Positions 49,600-61,990 of a stretch of 64,000 bases of DNA are shown one piece after another. Positions within the stretch are counted from its first letter, which is position 1. Each line of letters begins with the position of its first letter. The stretch spans positions 633,001-697,000 of the forward strand of contig JAMWET010006760.1 in NCBI GenBank assembly GCA_024036415.1, written 5' to 3'. Source of the DNA: Prochilodus magdalenae (Eukaryota; Chordata; Actinopteri; Characiformes; Prochilodontidae). The position numbers and the translations under genes were made by a program. Under the pieces are notes generated by a model that was not told the origin of the DNA, did not search any database, and worked only from the letters and a program-made list of their open reading frames with translations.

Positions 49600-50230
49600 G
49601 TCCTGAGCACCAGCAGTCGCATTGCTTCATTACAGCAAAGCCAAAGTTACATTTGCATGTTGACATGACTAAAAAGAAGTGACAGCTATTAGAGCCCAAT
49701 TAGCTATAGACAAATGAGATTTTATTAAGAGGCAGTGCTGAGAATCATTGCTTAATAGCCATTTTGTAAGTTTGGTCGGAGCTCCTTTTTTTCAGCGAGC
49801 AGCTGAAAATGGCAGGACTTTATGAGCACACGAGGTGCTGTTATTTTGCATCTGTGAAGCAGTAACATGCAATGTCTACTAGGCCACCTTAAAATGGCAC
49901 TTCAAGTCCAGGAACTGGGAAAAATGTGTACAGAGGGACCACAAACCTAAAACTCTAAATTGACAGCAAGTGAACAGTGATCGCCTTCATTGGTGTCAGT
50001 GATATCTACTCAGCAGTGTGCATTTCCACAGAAATCCCTGATCTGTTCTAATCCATCCTATTAATTTACTGTCATACTTCTCAACCATGGGATTTGTCAG
50101 CATATGCTGAAATGAATTGGTAATTAGGAGCATTTGCTGATGTGCAGGTGCCATTTAGTGGCATTTTGGGAGTTTTTGGCATAAATCAGATCCATATGCT
50201 TGTTGGAGGTTTACAGCGTGTTCTTTCTTA
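49600..50230. promoter_or_regulatory. Strong candidate conserved non-coding block
   Basis: Long non-repetitive stretch with TTTGCATGTTGACATGAC, GAGCCCAATTAGC, TTGCTTAATAGCC, GCAGCTGAAAATGGCAGG and TGTTATTTTGCATCTGTGAAG. It mixes octamer-like, homeodomain-like and E-box-like words, as in vertebrate neural enhancers. Conservation untested. Confidence 0.45.
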
Positions 50231-50374
50231 AAAGCTTGACCTATTAGCATTAACTACTGAGTTCAAACGGAGGAACATATTTCCAGGAGCATGATATCTG
50301 TAGAAAGTCAGAATTCCACTTAATGTATGACTTTTGACCTTTTTTCAGGTGTGGCCAAATTTCAGGTGTGGCCA

Positions 50375-50580
50375 ATCATTCTCTAAGTAGAGAGTTTAGG
50401 GACATTTTTTGCCATTTGTGTTTGCACAACAGGAGAAATTTGTCTTCCACGTTTAACCCATCCCTGAAGTGTAAATTTCCTTAACTCAGCAACGGATTCT
50501 TGACAGCTACACATCCTTATCGTCTTACAGTGGATAGATTGACAAAAACACCCAAGGATTTCGGAGCTGAAGCAATAGGG
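50375..50580. repeat. Second copy of the nested fish repeat, plus a shared ACAGCTACACATCCTT segment
   Basis: 50375-50475 matches the left 100 bases of the repeat at 6893-7120 (AATCATTCTCTAAGTAGAGAG, GAAATTTGTCTTCCACG, TTTAACCCATCCCTGAAGTG). 50505-50575 then matches the segment at 42020-42100. Confidence 0.7.
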
Positions 50581-50597
50581 TTTTTTTTCCTTCCTTT

Positions 50598-50615
50598 CTC
50601 TCTCTCTCTCTCTCC

Positions 50616-50656
<41 letters not shown>
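50598..50656. repeat. (TC)n microsatellite
   Basis: TC dinucleotides with two CCC interruptions. Confidence 0.95.
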
Positions 50657-50659
<3 letters not shown>

Positions 50660-50989
50660 CAGGTTGTTAGTCATGTTAGCCATTTTCCACAAATATTTTA
50701 ATCATTTTTAACTTAAATTTGGAAACACCCCTTTCCCTTCTTTTCTATTCACCCATATTCAAACTGTACATGGGACAGAAATGCATATGGCTGCTAACCT
50801 GGTCTAGGTGTTAGTCTCTCTTTTAATGGGGAGCATAACGTCAGGAGGGCTTTGGGAATCTATTGCTGGAGGACAATATTGGTTGGGTTTAAGATTAAAA
50901 AGGTGAAAGAGTTATACAAAAGTGCACAATGCAGGACTACCTTCACACAGGCTTTTACAATGACTGCCTTTAACACCATGTCAACATTG

Positions 50990-51275
50990 CCAAAGATGGC
51001 GATGGGCATCGTGTCTGTGTGTGGAGGCATCGTGGTCAGTGCCAAGATAAACGGAAGGAACTGTGTAAGAACATTCAAACTGCATGGGGTGAATTATTAC
51101 AGGACACCTCTACAACTCCATGTTGAGATCTCTCGCATGTTGCATTAGCAAGCATGGCGTCCTGACACCATACTGAGATACACTACTTATGTGTGTAGTT
51201 CAATAAATATTACACATATCAGTCTAAATTTGTCATAATGTATTGTTCCTGGTAACCTTTATTATCCTTCCCAAT
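50990..51275 (+). pseudogene. Tc1-like transposase 3' relic, same family as 12290-12960
   Basis: The two loci share GTGTGTGGAGGCA(C/T)CGTGG, TCAGTGCCAAGAT, an ACTGTGTAAGAACATTCAA segment (CENIQ/RTFK in translation), GCATGGGATGGA-like sequence, and the end ATTGTTCCTGGTAACCTTTAT. The internal middle region is deleted here. Confidence 0.75.
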
Positions 51276-52345
51276 AGCACTGCAATCCCACACCTCCTTC
51301 TGGGTGCAAATATTATTTTGATAATTAAATTTTGGATTGTTGCTTTATTATAGATTAGAATGATTCCAAAAAAAAAGGACTGTGCAGATAAAATGCAGGA
51401 ACTTCTAAGAAGGCCCACTGCAGTTGACCTTCTAATATTATAACTAATGTTCAGTACTTCTTGTCCTCCATTTCTACTGAAGCTTTTTACAGGTACTAGA
51501 TTTTTTTGGAGCGGAATTAATCTACTCTAACCCACTGAGTTAAATGTATAGACCTTTCTGTCCTTGGTACTGGATGTAACTGGGTGAGGAATATGAATGT
51601 ACAATGTACTCCTCCTGCTTGTCCACAAGATATCCCAGACCTAGCTGACACATTCGGGTGAAGATCTATCCCTATCGATCTATCACACTGCACTTTTATG
51701 CACACATATTCTAGCCATTAAGAGCAGATTGACCCTGTACTGACACAGATTAGGCTTACAACGGATCTTGTTTCTTATGACCACTGTTGAAGAATAGTGA
51801 GACATCTCCATTCATATTCATTGTCAAATTAGCCCAAGGACTCAGTCATGAAATCAGAAATAAACCTTGAGAGTGATTCAGTTAATTCAATTTATGTTGA
51901 TCAAATGTCAATATGCATGACACGTAAGCACTCTTCTGTGGAAACGGATTACTGTTGGATGCATCTAATATTCACTGTACTGCTTAAATCAACAAAGCAG
52001 ATGAAAAAGGCACTTAGATGAGGGAGTAGTTGCCCTCCAGTGTCGCCATCTGTTATTTATACGATTGTTGCCTCCTGGGGAATGCTAGGAACAGCCACAT
52101 AATAGAGGGAAACATAAATATAAAACAGGAAAAAAATAGAGTCTAAAAATATCATCTTTCAAATCAGCTGACCCTGACTGGCCTGTCTGGGGAATGATAA
52201 GGCCAGAGCAAATTTGGTAAACTACCACTAATTCTCTTTATTGCGAAGTTAAAAGGCATATGAAGGAAAAGAGTTTTGACTAAAAACCCAGCAGATTCAT
52301 ACAGCAAAGGTTTCAGTCAACTCAAGATAAACTGGTAGCTTGTAC

Positions 52346-52349
<4 letters not shown>
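51276..52349. other. Gene-free stretch
   Basis: No supported feature. Confidence 0.45.

Positions 52350-52380
<31 letters not shown>
52350..52380. repeat. (TA)n microsatellite
   Basis: About 15 TA units directly abutting a LINE-type tail. Confidence 0.95.
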
Positions 52381-52383
<3 letters not shown>

Positions 52384-52389
52384 GTACAC

Positions 52390-52570
52390 ATTCTCAACTA
52401 GGGGCAATTTAGCATCTGCAATTCACGTGACAGCATGTCTTTGGACTGTGGAAAGAAAAAAAGAAGCACGGGGAGTAGACACGGGGAGAACATGCAAACT
52501 CCACACAAGAGCCAGGCTCTTCTTGCTGTGAGGCGACAATGCTACCCACCTTGCCACTGTGCTGCCCTCT
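52390..52570 (+). repeat. Fish LINE-type 3' segment
   Basis: GTCTTTGGACTGTGG, GGGGAGAACATGCAAACTCC, CTTCTTGCTGTGAGGCGACA and CACTGTGCTGCCC in order are the hallmark of a very widespread fish retroelement 3' region. Heavily 5' truncated. Confidence 0.75.
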
Positions 52571-53689
52571 ATGTATATGTACATATATATAGCAAATAAA
52601 GAAAATACTGTTTGTTAGAAGTCATTACAAGATTTATCTGAGGTAAACTGGAACTGTAGCATTACTCTTCTCCTAGAGATGAATTTATTTATACTGTGCT
52701 ATTTATAAGGTTATAGACAGGAAACAGTTACTGGTTTCAGAGTGAGACACTGAAAAATCCCTGAATCCCTGGTTAGTATTAATGTTTAAACCTGTGGTTG
52801 ATTACTAATGCTTTGAAAAACACATTATATACTGTCCAGCATTAACCAAAGTTGGCTCCCAGATGCAGATGCACAGGTGGGTTTGTCATGGGAGATGGAA
52901 GTGATGGCGCATCAGAGATTTTCAGCTGTCTAGGACGAGTAAGTCTAAAGTGTGGCTGTATTTACTTGTTATAAGATTGTAGATGGAGAGTTGAATTAAG
53001 ATCACCCTTAAAAGGGGGCAACACTATGTTGACCACCATCCCCTCTCTACTTTATAGTGAATGTGTTACCTTATCAAACCATAAATCAGCTGATCAGGAG
53101 GTATTCAATAAACAAATACACAAATATATCATTACTAATGATACACACATGCTCAGTAGAACATTCAGAGCTGGATGAAAGTCAATAACTAAGCTCCATG
53201 TACTTTTGTTTTAGCATATTCCTGAAATAGAGCACTGTTTGGGCCATCTTATTTCATTCTTTTTTATGGATGTGCCAGCATAACTATGATAGCTGAACTC
53301 TTACAAAGTCAATTAGCTTATTTGCTGTCAGGCGTATCTGAACATTGAAAAACTCTGCTATTTAATTTAATTGCTTCAGCGTTTGTCATGATATTCTGAA
53401 ATGCCCATATAAATTAGCCTATATTACACCAAGAAGTTTAGAATACACCAGGCACAAGCAGATCTGACTCTTCCCTTTGCACTTGATTTGTGAAGAATAA
53501 CACATTCTTAGCGCCCTCAATTAGACATTCACCCAATTATACTGATAACAATGTTAGTTTTGGTCTCTATAATATTTATGGTATTCAACTTTTATATCAT
53601 TTCAGAGACCAGCCCACACCTATCAGCATTCAGTCAAAATGACAAGTCAGTATAAATACCATTAAACAAGCAAAACGTACTTAAGAGAG
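52571..53689. other. Gene-free stretch
   Basis: AT-rich, no supported feature. Confidence 0.45.
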
Positions 53690-54020
53690 AATTAGGCCTC
53701 AACAGCCAAAAATGGTGTTTTTATTTAGTACATTTACACTTCCATTCCATATGTCCACAGCTTCCATTCTTTTCCGGAGACTTGCTTTCAGTTCTTCAAA
53801 TAAATCTGCAGTGTATTTTTCCACAACTCAGAGGTTCACTCTTAAAAGTTGGTTGTATGTTCTGCTTCTCACAAGACAAGCAATCCCAAACACATTCAGA
53901 CATGCTGAGATTTGGGGTTGCTTTGATGAAGAAAGCTTCAGGTACTGTTTATCTAGCATTAACAGTTTTGGTGGTCTACCAGGTCTTACTAGGAACTCCA
54001 GTTTTTATTGAATCATGAAA
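53690..54020 (-). pseudogene. Diverged Tc1-like relic on the minus strand
   Basis: Contains AGTATGTTCTGCTTCTCACA-type sequence (CTTCTCACAAGACAAGCAATC at 53866-53886) that I associate with a fish Tc1-like family near its 3' end. The minus-strand frame ends LFEELKASLRKRMEAV, like a transposase C terminus. The match is partial. Confidence 0.4.
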
Positions 54021-56253
54021 ATATAACTTTTTTATTTATTTGGATTATGATATATGTAATCTTCACATAAACTTCTCATTAAAAGTGAACTTCACCTTAT
54101 GGCCATTCGGACAAGAAATTAAAGTAAACAAAGGGTAGTTATTTACTTGATGTAGCACCTTAGCACTAAGAATCGCCCAGTTGTACTTTAGCATTCCGTA
54201 AACTGCAAAGCTTTTATTGTGTGCTATGAAGATTCTGACCAATCACAGATGTTTCCACTGAATTTCCTTAGGTGTCTTGGTGAACCCGGGCCACCAACAA
54301 ATGTAAGTAAAATTGATCAAAATAACGACAAATTATTATAATTATGAATAAATATTGCAGTATTGTTTGGAAATGTATTCCAAGGCTTATTGCACCAATA
54401 TATAGAATATAATAACTGTAATATTTGAGAATCTTCTCATTTATTGCATATGCTGTTATGAAACATTATGTATGGTATCAACCATGCATAGAATCACTTA
54501 AACCAGCCAAGTCAATCAATATGCAAAATAAGCAGATGATAAACGAAGACGAACACCTGTGCCAATACTGAGCTGTTTCTCATTAAATGTGCTATGTCTG
54601 ATCTCAGATCAGCAATTGTACTGTCTTCACTATTTTTCATTAAGTAGACAGAATATAATATCTGTCATCAGATCAGCTTAATGTGCATGTCAGAGTATCT
54701 TATATTCCCACTCACCTGCCAAGTCATCCACAGTGCCAGCAGTTCCTGGACATCTTCACTCTCAGTTTCATTCAGTGTCCTTCCTGAACAAACAAAAGGA
54801 ACAGAAAGAAAGATGCATATGAAGCAAGTGTGCTCTGTCCTGAGGTTTGTAGACACATGCTAATCCAACATGTTCTCTGAAATGGTATTAATAGGGAGTG
54901 CTAACATTTTTGATTCAATAACACCCTATTGTTCTAGATATACTAAATGTTGGAAAATTGCTGTGAGGGTTTGATTGTCTCAGATATAAGAAAACTAGTT
55001 AGGTACTTCCAGGCACTCCCAGAACACAGTTCTACTGCATGCAGTGCTTAGCACTGTCTTTGAGTATGGTGACCAGAGACTCTAAACTTAGCTAAGTTCA
55101 TTCTTTAGAAGAAATGACTGGATATTTTGGAAGCCCTCTCATTATGCATAAGGCATTGGAATGATGCATATTCCGTATCCTCTATTTTAGACGGTGCTGA
55201 ATCAGAGAGAGCACTCAAGTCACAGGGACTATTAGACCCTTTGTCATAATCAAAGGACCAGGACATGTGTGTTCCAGCACATATACAGAATCTAAACAAC
55301 TGGGCTCAGTTAAGATGTTATCATCAGAATAGCTCCTAAAATTGACTGACAAGTAGAGGGTGTAGAATTCTACACACAGCTTCCTAACCACAGGAGATGA
55401 CTCAGACAGCAGTTCTGCTAAACAAGCACAAGTTTCAGCACAAGCCTCAAATTTCATGTGTCTAAGAGCTTTCCTGACGTGAGGAGAAGACACTCATTAG
55501 AAATGTAGGGAACAGGAGAATGAGACAATATTTACCCTCCATTTCAAAGCTGAAACAGAAGCTTTCAGAAGTGAGATACTACAGGTGTAAAGGGACATTT
55601 TTCAGAATAAGAGAACCACTGTCAGTTCATTTACTTACATAAATTCTTTGTAGTGGAAGTTCTGTTAAAAAATATACATCTTTTGATATGCAGATAATAA
55701 ATTATCTACTTGAATATGCATGCAAAACAATTATCTAGCTTTTGGGTAACATCAGAAATCAAATGTTAATTTCACTGTGAAGATGCACTTCAGAGAAAGG
55801 AATTCACAGGACAAATCATTCCACTGGTATGTATCAGAATGATGTTAGGAAAGAATATGTACAATTTCAATAAAAGTCTGTATTTCTGGGTCAAAACGAA
55901 ACCAGAAAAGATGATTTTGAGAAAAAGAACTTAAAGAGTGGACCTCAGAACTCCATTACCCAGTGAGATCACAAATAACACGCACAATTTGTGTTGTTGT
56001 TAGAAGAAGATAAATATAGTGTATGAATATTCAATAGATCCTACAAGTTTTTAGTAATATATAATATAAAACTCTTTTGCCAAGTCTGGGTGGAGTTAAA
56101 CTTTCATAAAAATGACTAGCTTTGGGAAAAACAGTTCATGAAATTAAGTTGATATGGCAAAATGAATATACTTCTGCTGAGTTTTAACATTTCTATGGTT
56201 ACAGTTTTAGAAAAGATACCAATATGTCATTCCTGTTTGTAGTTTTTTTAGTG
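54021..56253. other. Gene-free stretch
   Basis: Short frames near 54670-54860 (both strands) and 55105-55493 (minus) have no family features. Nothing supported. Confidence 0.45.
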
Positions 56254-56262
56254 AAGGAAGGA

Positions 56263-56310
<48 letters not shown>

Positions 56311-56336
56311 AAAAGAAAAAGAAAAGGAAAGGAAAG
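56254..56336. repeat. (GAAA)n purine tract
   Basis: About 17 GAAA units with AAAAG variants at the end. A second AAAG array lies at 56531-56580. Confidence 0.95.
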
Positions 56337-57099
56337 CTAAAAAAGAGGAAAGGGAAAAGCAAGGTTTTTTGAAGTTCAAAATTTCAAAGTTATCTTTTTA
56401 AAGTTAGGACATGAGGTTTTTGCTTTAAAGTAATGAAATAAATAAATTGTGATCAATGACAGAAAGAAAATGGAGAAAACAGAAAACTAGACACATTACA
56501 TATACAAAATTGAAGTATGCATTTTCACCTCAAAAGAAAGAAAGAAAGAAAGAAAGACAGACAGAAAGAAAGAAAAAAGACTCTTTGCTGGAGCTTATTG
56601 ATCTATTTAAGTAGGAAATGATGGCAGCACACAGTCACTGTCCAATATGAATTCTAGCCACATAGACTACAGCACTCAGGCACTTACTGACTATACAACT
56701 TATCCATCAATAGCACATCAGGCATTAAGAGATCATCACATTAACTCATTTCATTCCATCATTTCATTATTCTCTCACTAAACCTACCCGCAAAAACCTC
56801 TACACTGCTCCGTGCCAACATTCCCGCCAATGATTCCATCTCCTTTTATCTGTTCCAAAAAGGAGGGAGGCTTTATAGAACATAAAATGGAGAGAGGGAG
56901 GAAGGGAAAGATAGCGAGTGAGAATGACCTAAAGCAGGACTCTACACTCCATTCCCCAGATAGGGGGATGACTGTTCTTCTGCTTGTTCCCTGAGGACAC
57001 AAAGCGAGTCACTTAACCGACAGAAGGAGAGGAAGAGAAACAAGCTCATATTAAATAAATCATGAGAACATCTATTAATATCATACTGTAAATAACAGC
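56337..57099. other. Gene-free stretch with a second (AAAG)n at 56531-56580
   Basis: Apart from the purine array, no feature is seen. Confidence 0.5.
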
Positions 57100-57920
57100 T
57101 TTTTGTCTCCCCAAATGAGAAAGTGCCATAGCTTCCAGTCTTCTAGCCGACGTTTTAAAAGAGTCGCTAAAAAGAGGGTCAAGCTTCAATAACTCATCTG
57201 CTGCTTCCGCTCTCCGGCATTACGGTAGCATTATCTCAAATGTGCTTGCTAGTTAATAACTGCAAGAGCTTGTGTAAACACAGCCCTCAGGCAGCGTTCA
57301 GATCCCTGTGTATGTGTGTATCTGTGAAAAATCTGACCGCACTTCATTTTCCTCTCTGTTCCATTTGCAAACCTGGCACACACTTGACTGGCAGCCTCTA
57401 ATGCTAAAACGGCAATCACGTTAATCATGTTCATTCTAATTTTCATCATCATCATCTTCATCATCATCATCTCCATCACACAATCACCATAACAATATCC
57501 CTCTCATACCTCCTACTGACAAAACTCTGTATCATCATTTTCTGCCTGCACAACGTGCTAGCTACATTTCTCTCAGGCTGAGGAAATATATGCCAGCTAT
57601 AATTAGTACTGTGAGACATACATATTCAAGCATGCATACATTAGCCTGAAGAGAACAGAGGGAGGCCGCCTGGGTTAAGCAGGCCTGTTAAAGACACTAG
57701 CAAACAATGTGGTAACGTATGACCTAATGTGCAGAATAATGCATGCCAGCGATAACCGGTTTCATCTAAACCTCTAGACCACCTGATAGAGGCCGATTTG
57801 CTGAGCTGTTTATAATGTGGCTGAAATCTGAGACGATGGGGTTCACACTTATAGCTATCCTGAGTTTTTGGGCTGTGTTTCTAGCAGAGCAATGCCAGCT
57901 CAAACAAGGAAAATGTAGTT
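57100..57920. promoter_or_regulatory. Strong candidate conserved non-coding block, with an internal (CAT)n
   Basis: Two unique stretches (57110-57420 and 57540-57920) flank a CAT-rich run at 57443-57478. The second holds GCCAGCTATAATTAGTACTG, CATGCCAGCGATAACCGG and GAGCTGTTTATAATGTGGC. It has enhancer-like texture and no coding potential. Confidence 0.45.
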
Positions 57921-58020
57921 GCCTTTAAGGGAGCAATAATGTGCATTTTTTTAGGTTAAAAAAATTTCAACTTTACAAAAGTTATCATCAAAACATTTTT
58001 GATGGTGTGTCAAAGATATA

Positions 58021-58200
58021 TATGTATCACAGTGCAGAGATATCTGCTGGAGTTACCATGGCAAGCAGTCCCAGGCCATACTGACTGTAATACCACTTGG
58101 CACTTATGTATCCTATTATGTATCCTAGTGTAGAGATGTCTGCTGAAGAAGGCATGCTAAGCAGCCCCGGGCTGTCCTGTCTGTAATACCACTTTGTACC
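58021..58200. repeat. Tandem duplication of an 84-base segment (96-base offset)
   Basis: Copy 1 at 58021-58104 and copy 2 at 58117-58200 share TATGTATC, AGAGAT.TCTGCTG, AAGCAG.CCC and CTGTAATACCACTT. Copy 1 contains an X-box-like GTTACCATGGCAAG (58052-58065) that is not kept in copy 2. Confidence 0.75.
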
Positions 58201-58937
58201 GCAAGAGGCGATGGTGAGTCACTGAGGCATCAAGTCAAATCAGTCTAACATGAAAGGATGATGGTTTATTCCCACCTTATGTCACTCGTGTTAAAGGTGC
58301 TGCTGGTTTGATCATTTAAGCACAGGAAGCAACAGTTAGTGAACATTATAATAACCACCATAAAACATTGGCAGAACAAGAGTTCATACTGGCAATGCTT
58401 TCCACAGTAAAGGGATGATATTTGAATCTGAACTCACAATGTTTCTTATAGGCTTCTAAGCATAAATCTGGAGGCTCCAAAGAAAGCTAGGACTTCCTTC
58501 TTTCTTATTAGAGGGGTGGACACCACAAGGTTCTGGTGATATGCTGCCCTCTGTTTTTCAAAGTGGTTTAGAACACATTATGACTTACTGCGAACAATAA
58601 CGATGAATTAAACTTCCCTGTGTAGCTAAAGGGCAGCTATTTGCAATAGCATTTATTTATTTACAATAAAAGACAATAGCAGCCACCTTGCACAAGCAGA
58701 ATGTAAGTCTGATCTGAAGTTGGGGTGTAAAATCCATCTTAAACTTTATGTGGAGGTTCATCAAGAAGACTTACGGTACATATTAACTAGTAGTGTGTAA
58801 AGTCATCATAGATCAAAACACTGTTGCACAGAATGACATCCACTCTTTGCATTCAGTCAGTGATGCTTCACGACAGGAAGCAGTACAAGCATGATGTCAA
58901 CACGGACATATCAGTCACATGTGAAATTCACATTCTT
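58201..58937. other. Gene-free stretch
   Basis: No supported feature. Confidence 0.45.
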
Positions 58938-59055
<118 letters not shown>

Positions 59056-59329
59056 GTTTTTTTCTGTTACCTGTTCAAGATACGTCTGTCTTATTAGTTA
59101 TACCTACTAGACTGTGTTTCACAATACAGCAGCATCCTTATCTCTTGTGAGGGTGTTTATGCTGTTCTGCTGCAACGTTCAAACTGGGGTCCTTGCATCC
59201 ACCGCTGTCTGTTATAATATTAAACGTGATTCATATACCATTTAAAAGAAATATTGTTTTCCTGTAAGCTTCCAGCAAAGTGTAGTGATTTTTACCCGCC
59301 TTAAAAACGCCTCCTGAGTTTTGGTTACA

Positions 59330-60130
59330 TTGCAGGGCACCAGCATGTGGGGACAAGTAATAGAAGCAATAATATCATGCTTCTCCTCCCACCTCCAACC
59401 ACCCCCCACCTATCATCTAGCAAAAACCCTCAGCTAGCTGAGAAACTCTCCCAGAAATTGTGCGTCACTCACAAATACATCATGATAACCAGAGAAAAAT
59501 GCACCATGATATCCAATTCATAGTGACGTTAGACTATCTGTTAGGTATCAGAGGTGACAGATTGTTTTTCATTCCATCTCTGAGTCCTGGTAACTAGTGG
59601 GCCTCCCGATTGTAAATAGCTCTATGGCCCTGCAATTCCATCCACGGTTAAAGGTCTTCACATGCTGCTCATTGCTCTGTGGGCTTCTAAAAAGAAGCAA
59701 GCCAATATTGAATGAATCATAAAAACGCCAATTAATACACATCATAGGGGTAGAAATAACACATTGCAGGCCCTAGTGTGTGTTTTAAAGTGTGAGTCAT
59801 TGCCAGCCGAGCCAGACACCTTCTACTCACACAAAAAAGAAAGGGGATGATGAAGGAGCAGCGTATTACTCTTGTACTATTTGACAAGGGACTTCTGGCT
59901 AATGACTGGAAGACATGCTGCAGTCATTACTGCAGGTGTCAAACCTGACCTCCCTCAATGGTCTGAAAATACATGTTCCGCACACCTTTAGAGCTACTAA
60001 TGCCAGCCGTGACGTACTGTAATTCTAAAGCTTTTCATCTTTAAAGCACTGCACTCACTGCAAGATCACGAGTGCAAAGTAATGGCAAAGGTACTTTATT
60101 TGCTATGCTTGGAGATGGCTTCCCTGTTTG
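59330..60130. promoter_or_regulatory. Strong candidate conserved non-coding block
   Basis: Contains GTGCGTCACTCACAAATACATC, ATTCATAGTGACGTTAGAC, GGCCTCCCGATTGTAAATAGC, CCATCCACGGTTAAAGG and ACGCCAATTAATACACATC (each within 59459-59745): CRE/AP1-like and homeodomain-like words in unique sequence. The texture is the most enhancer-like in the right half. Confidence 0.45.
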
Positions 60131-61611
60131 ATCAGATTTTGTCCATGCTTGTGCTTAATGCCTGATGTCTCTTCGAGTGTCTCTTTCTTAAAGGAGAATT
60201 TTAATCGGTAAACATAAAAACATTGTTTAACCAAATTAGTTCTGAAGTAAATTGCATTGTTTTAGAGACACATATACTTCAATGTGTCTATAAAATACAT
60301 TGATATGATTTTGGTGTTCCATCCCCAAAGACATTACTGTGATTTAAGATAGATGTCTAGAATGCAAAGTGTAGATTCATTGGTCATTTGGGATAGTATA
60401 TATTTCTGCTGTGACACTGCAACCCCTGCTTTCTTTCAACCACCGCCACAACATTTCTCCAGAGTGAAGCATTTATCCACATAGCTTTTTTTTTACATCT
60501 TAAAGACTGTATTATACAGCAATTTGAAGAAAAAAAGGTGGAACAGCAGGAGAGTTGGCAGTATACTGAAAATGTAACTGTGCTGTTGGATGCAAACATT
60601 GTTTCTCAGGTTTTTGTTTTGTTTTTTTGTTTTTACTTTTCATGATATATAAACATAAAGCAAATGGCCTTACTTAAAAATAAAGTGTAAAATACATTTT
60701 TTGCTTCTGCTGTAAATGTTGGGGTTTTGGATAATTTTATGAGACAAAGCCTGAGTAAGCTATCTTTAGGGTAAGTTTGGGCTTGGTTCACAGCATGACT
60801 AACTTTGTTGTTTGTAGGTATGACTCTGAGGTCTACTTGGCTTTTCCAGTCACTGCGCATCAGCTCCTCCAGAAGACATACCATATATATGGTAAAATGA
60901 ACTAACAGCCAATCAAGCGACTTGTTACTTACTGCAGTTTAGTGAGTTTACATGCTCTCTGTAGCTGGTCTAATTTGTTGATTCAATTCAATTCACCTCT
61001 ATTTAATTTGATTCCCGTTTATTTGTGCATTGCATTTTGCAAGTTTTCACAGGTGAAGCTCGGCCCCTTTAGTGAGCAAGCCTGTGGCAAGGAAAAAGAA
61101 GAAGGCTTGAAGAGATTAACTGAAAATGGAAATGGAACCTCCTCGGGTTAATACCAAGCAGCCAAAACAATAAAGAAAACTGTGAATAAAAGGGTAATGA
61201 GGTAGGTGTACAATGTCTCAGCCCAAGCAGATACTTACTAGTCATCATCATTCTAAACAGAGAAGCTAGCAGAAGACCAAAGAGATTACTCTCTTTGATT
61301 ATATAAAATAAAAATGCATAATAAGGTATTAATATTATAAGTAAAATGTCATTGTCCTGACTGACACACAAATATCAAAAACAAAACAATTTGGGAGCCC
61401 TTATGGGTCAGTATCCCTAAATGGCTACTTATACTTTTAATAGCTGTACAACAGCCGGTATGAATGATGCATGTATGTGGTGCATGATGTATAAAGCGGT
61501 TCAGTGTTCTGACTATTACTGTGACATAACTTATCACAGTGATGATCATTTTTTGTGATATTGCCCACTCCTCTTTCTCTGTATTTCTCTCCCACATTAT
61601 CTCTCTGTATT
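60131..61611. other. AT-rich gene-free stretch
   Basis: ATTCAATTCAATTCA-type words near 60980; short frames only. Confidence 0.45.
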
Positions 61612-61654
61612 GCTCTCTCTCTCTGTCTCTTTCTCTCTCCCTCTCTCTCTCTCT
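61612..61654. repeat. Interrupted (TC)n microsatellite
   Basis: TC dinucleotides with single-base interruptions. Confidence 0.9.
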
Positions 61655-61664
61655 GAGTGGTTAT

Positions 61665-61990
61665 ACTGATTCAGTCCAACCTCCAGTTGTGAGGCCGATC
61701 CCATCATGATCTGAACCTGCGGGGTCAGGCCAAATCAAATGAACTGAAATGCACATTGCTGCTGAATCAATCGCCTGCAGTTCCTCTCTAAATGAAAGGA
61801 GAGAAGGACCGGGGCACTCTCTCTCTGACCTCGCTAGACCTGCCTGGCTTGCTACAGAAGCAGGACAGCACTGAAATCAGCGAGGACTGCCAGTCCATTT
61901 GTCATCATCTAATGGTAAATCCATCTGTGTCTGCGAAGGGTCGCACACGGGGGGCAGCTAACAGTGACCTGACAGGCCATGTAATGAGGT
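61665..61990. promoter_or_regulatory. Candidate conserved non-coding block
   Basis: Unique balanced sequence with GAGGCCGATCCCATCATGATC, TGCTGCTGAATCAATCGCC and GTCATCATCTAATGG. The short frame at 61792-62076 has no family match. Conservation untested. Confidence 0.4.
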
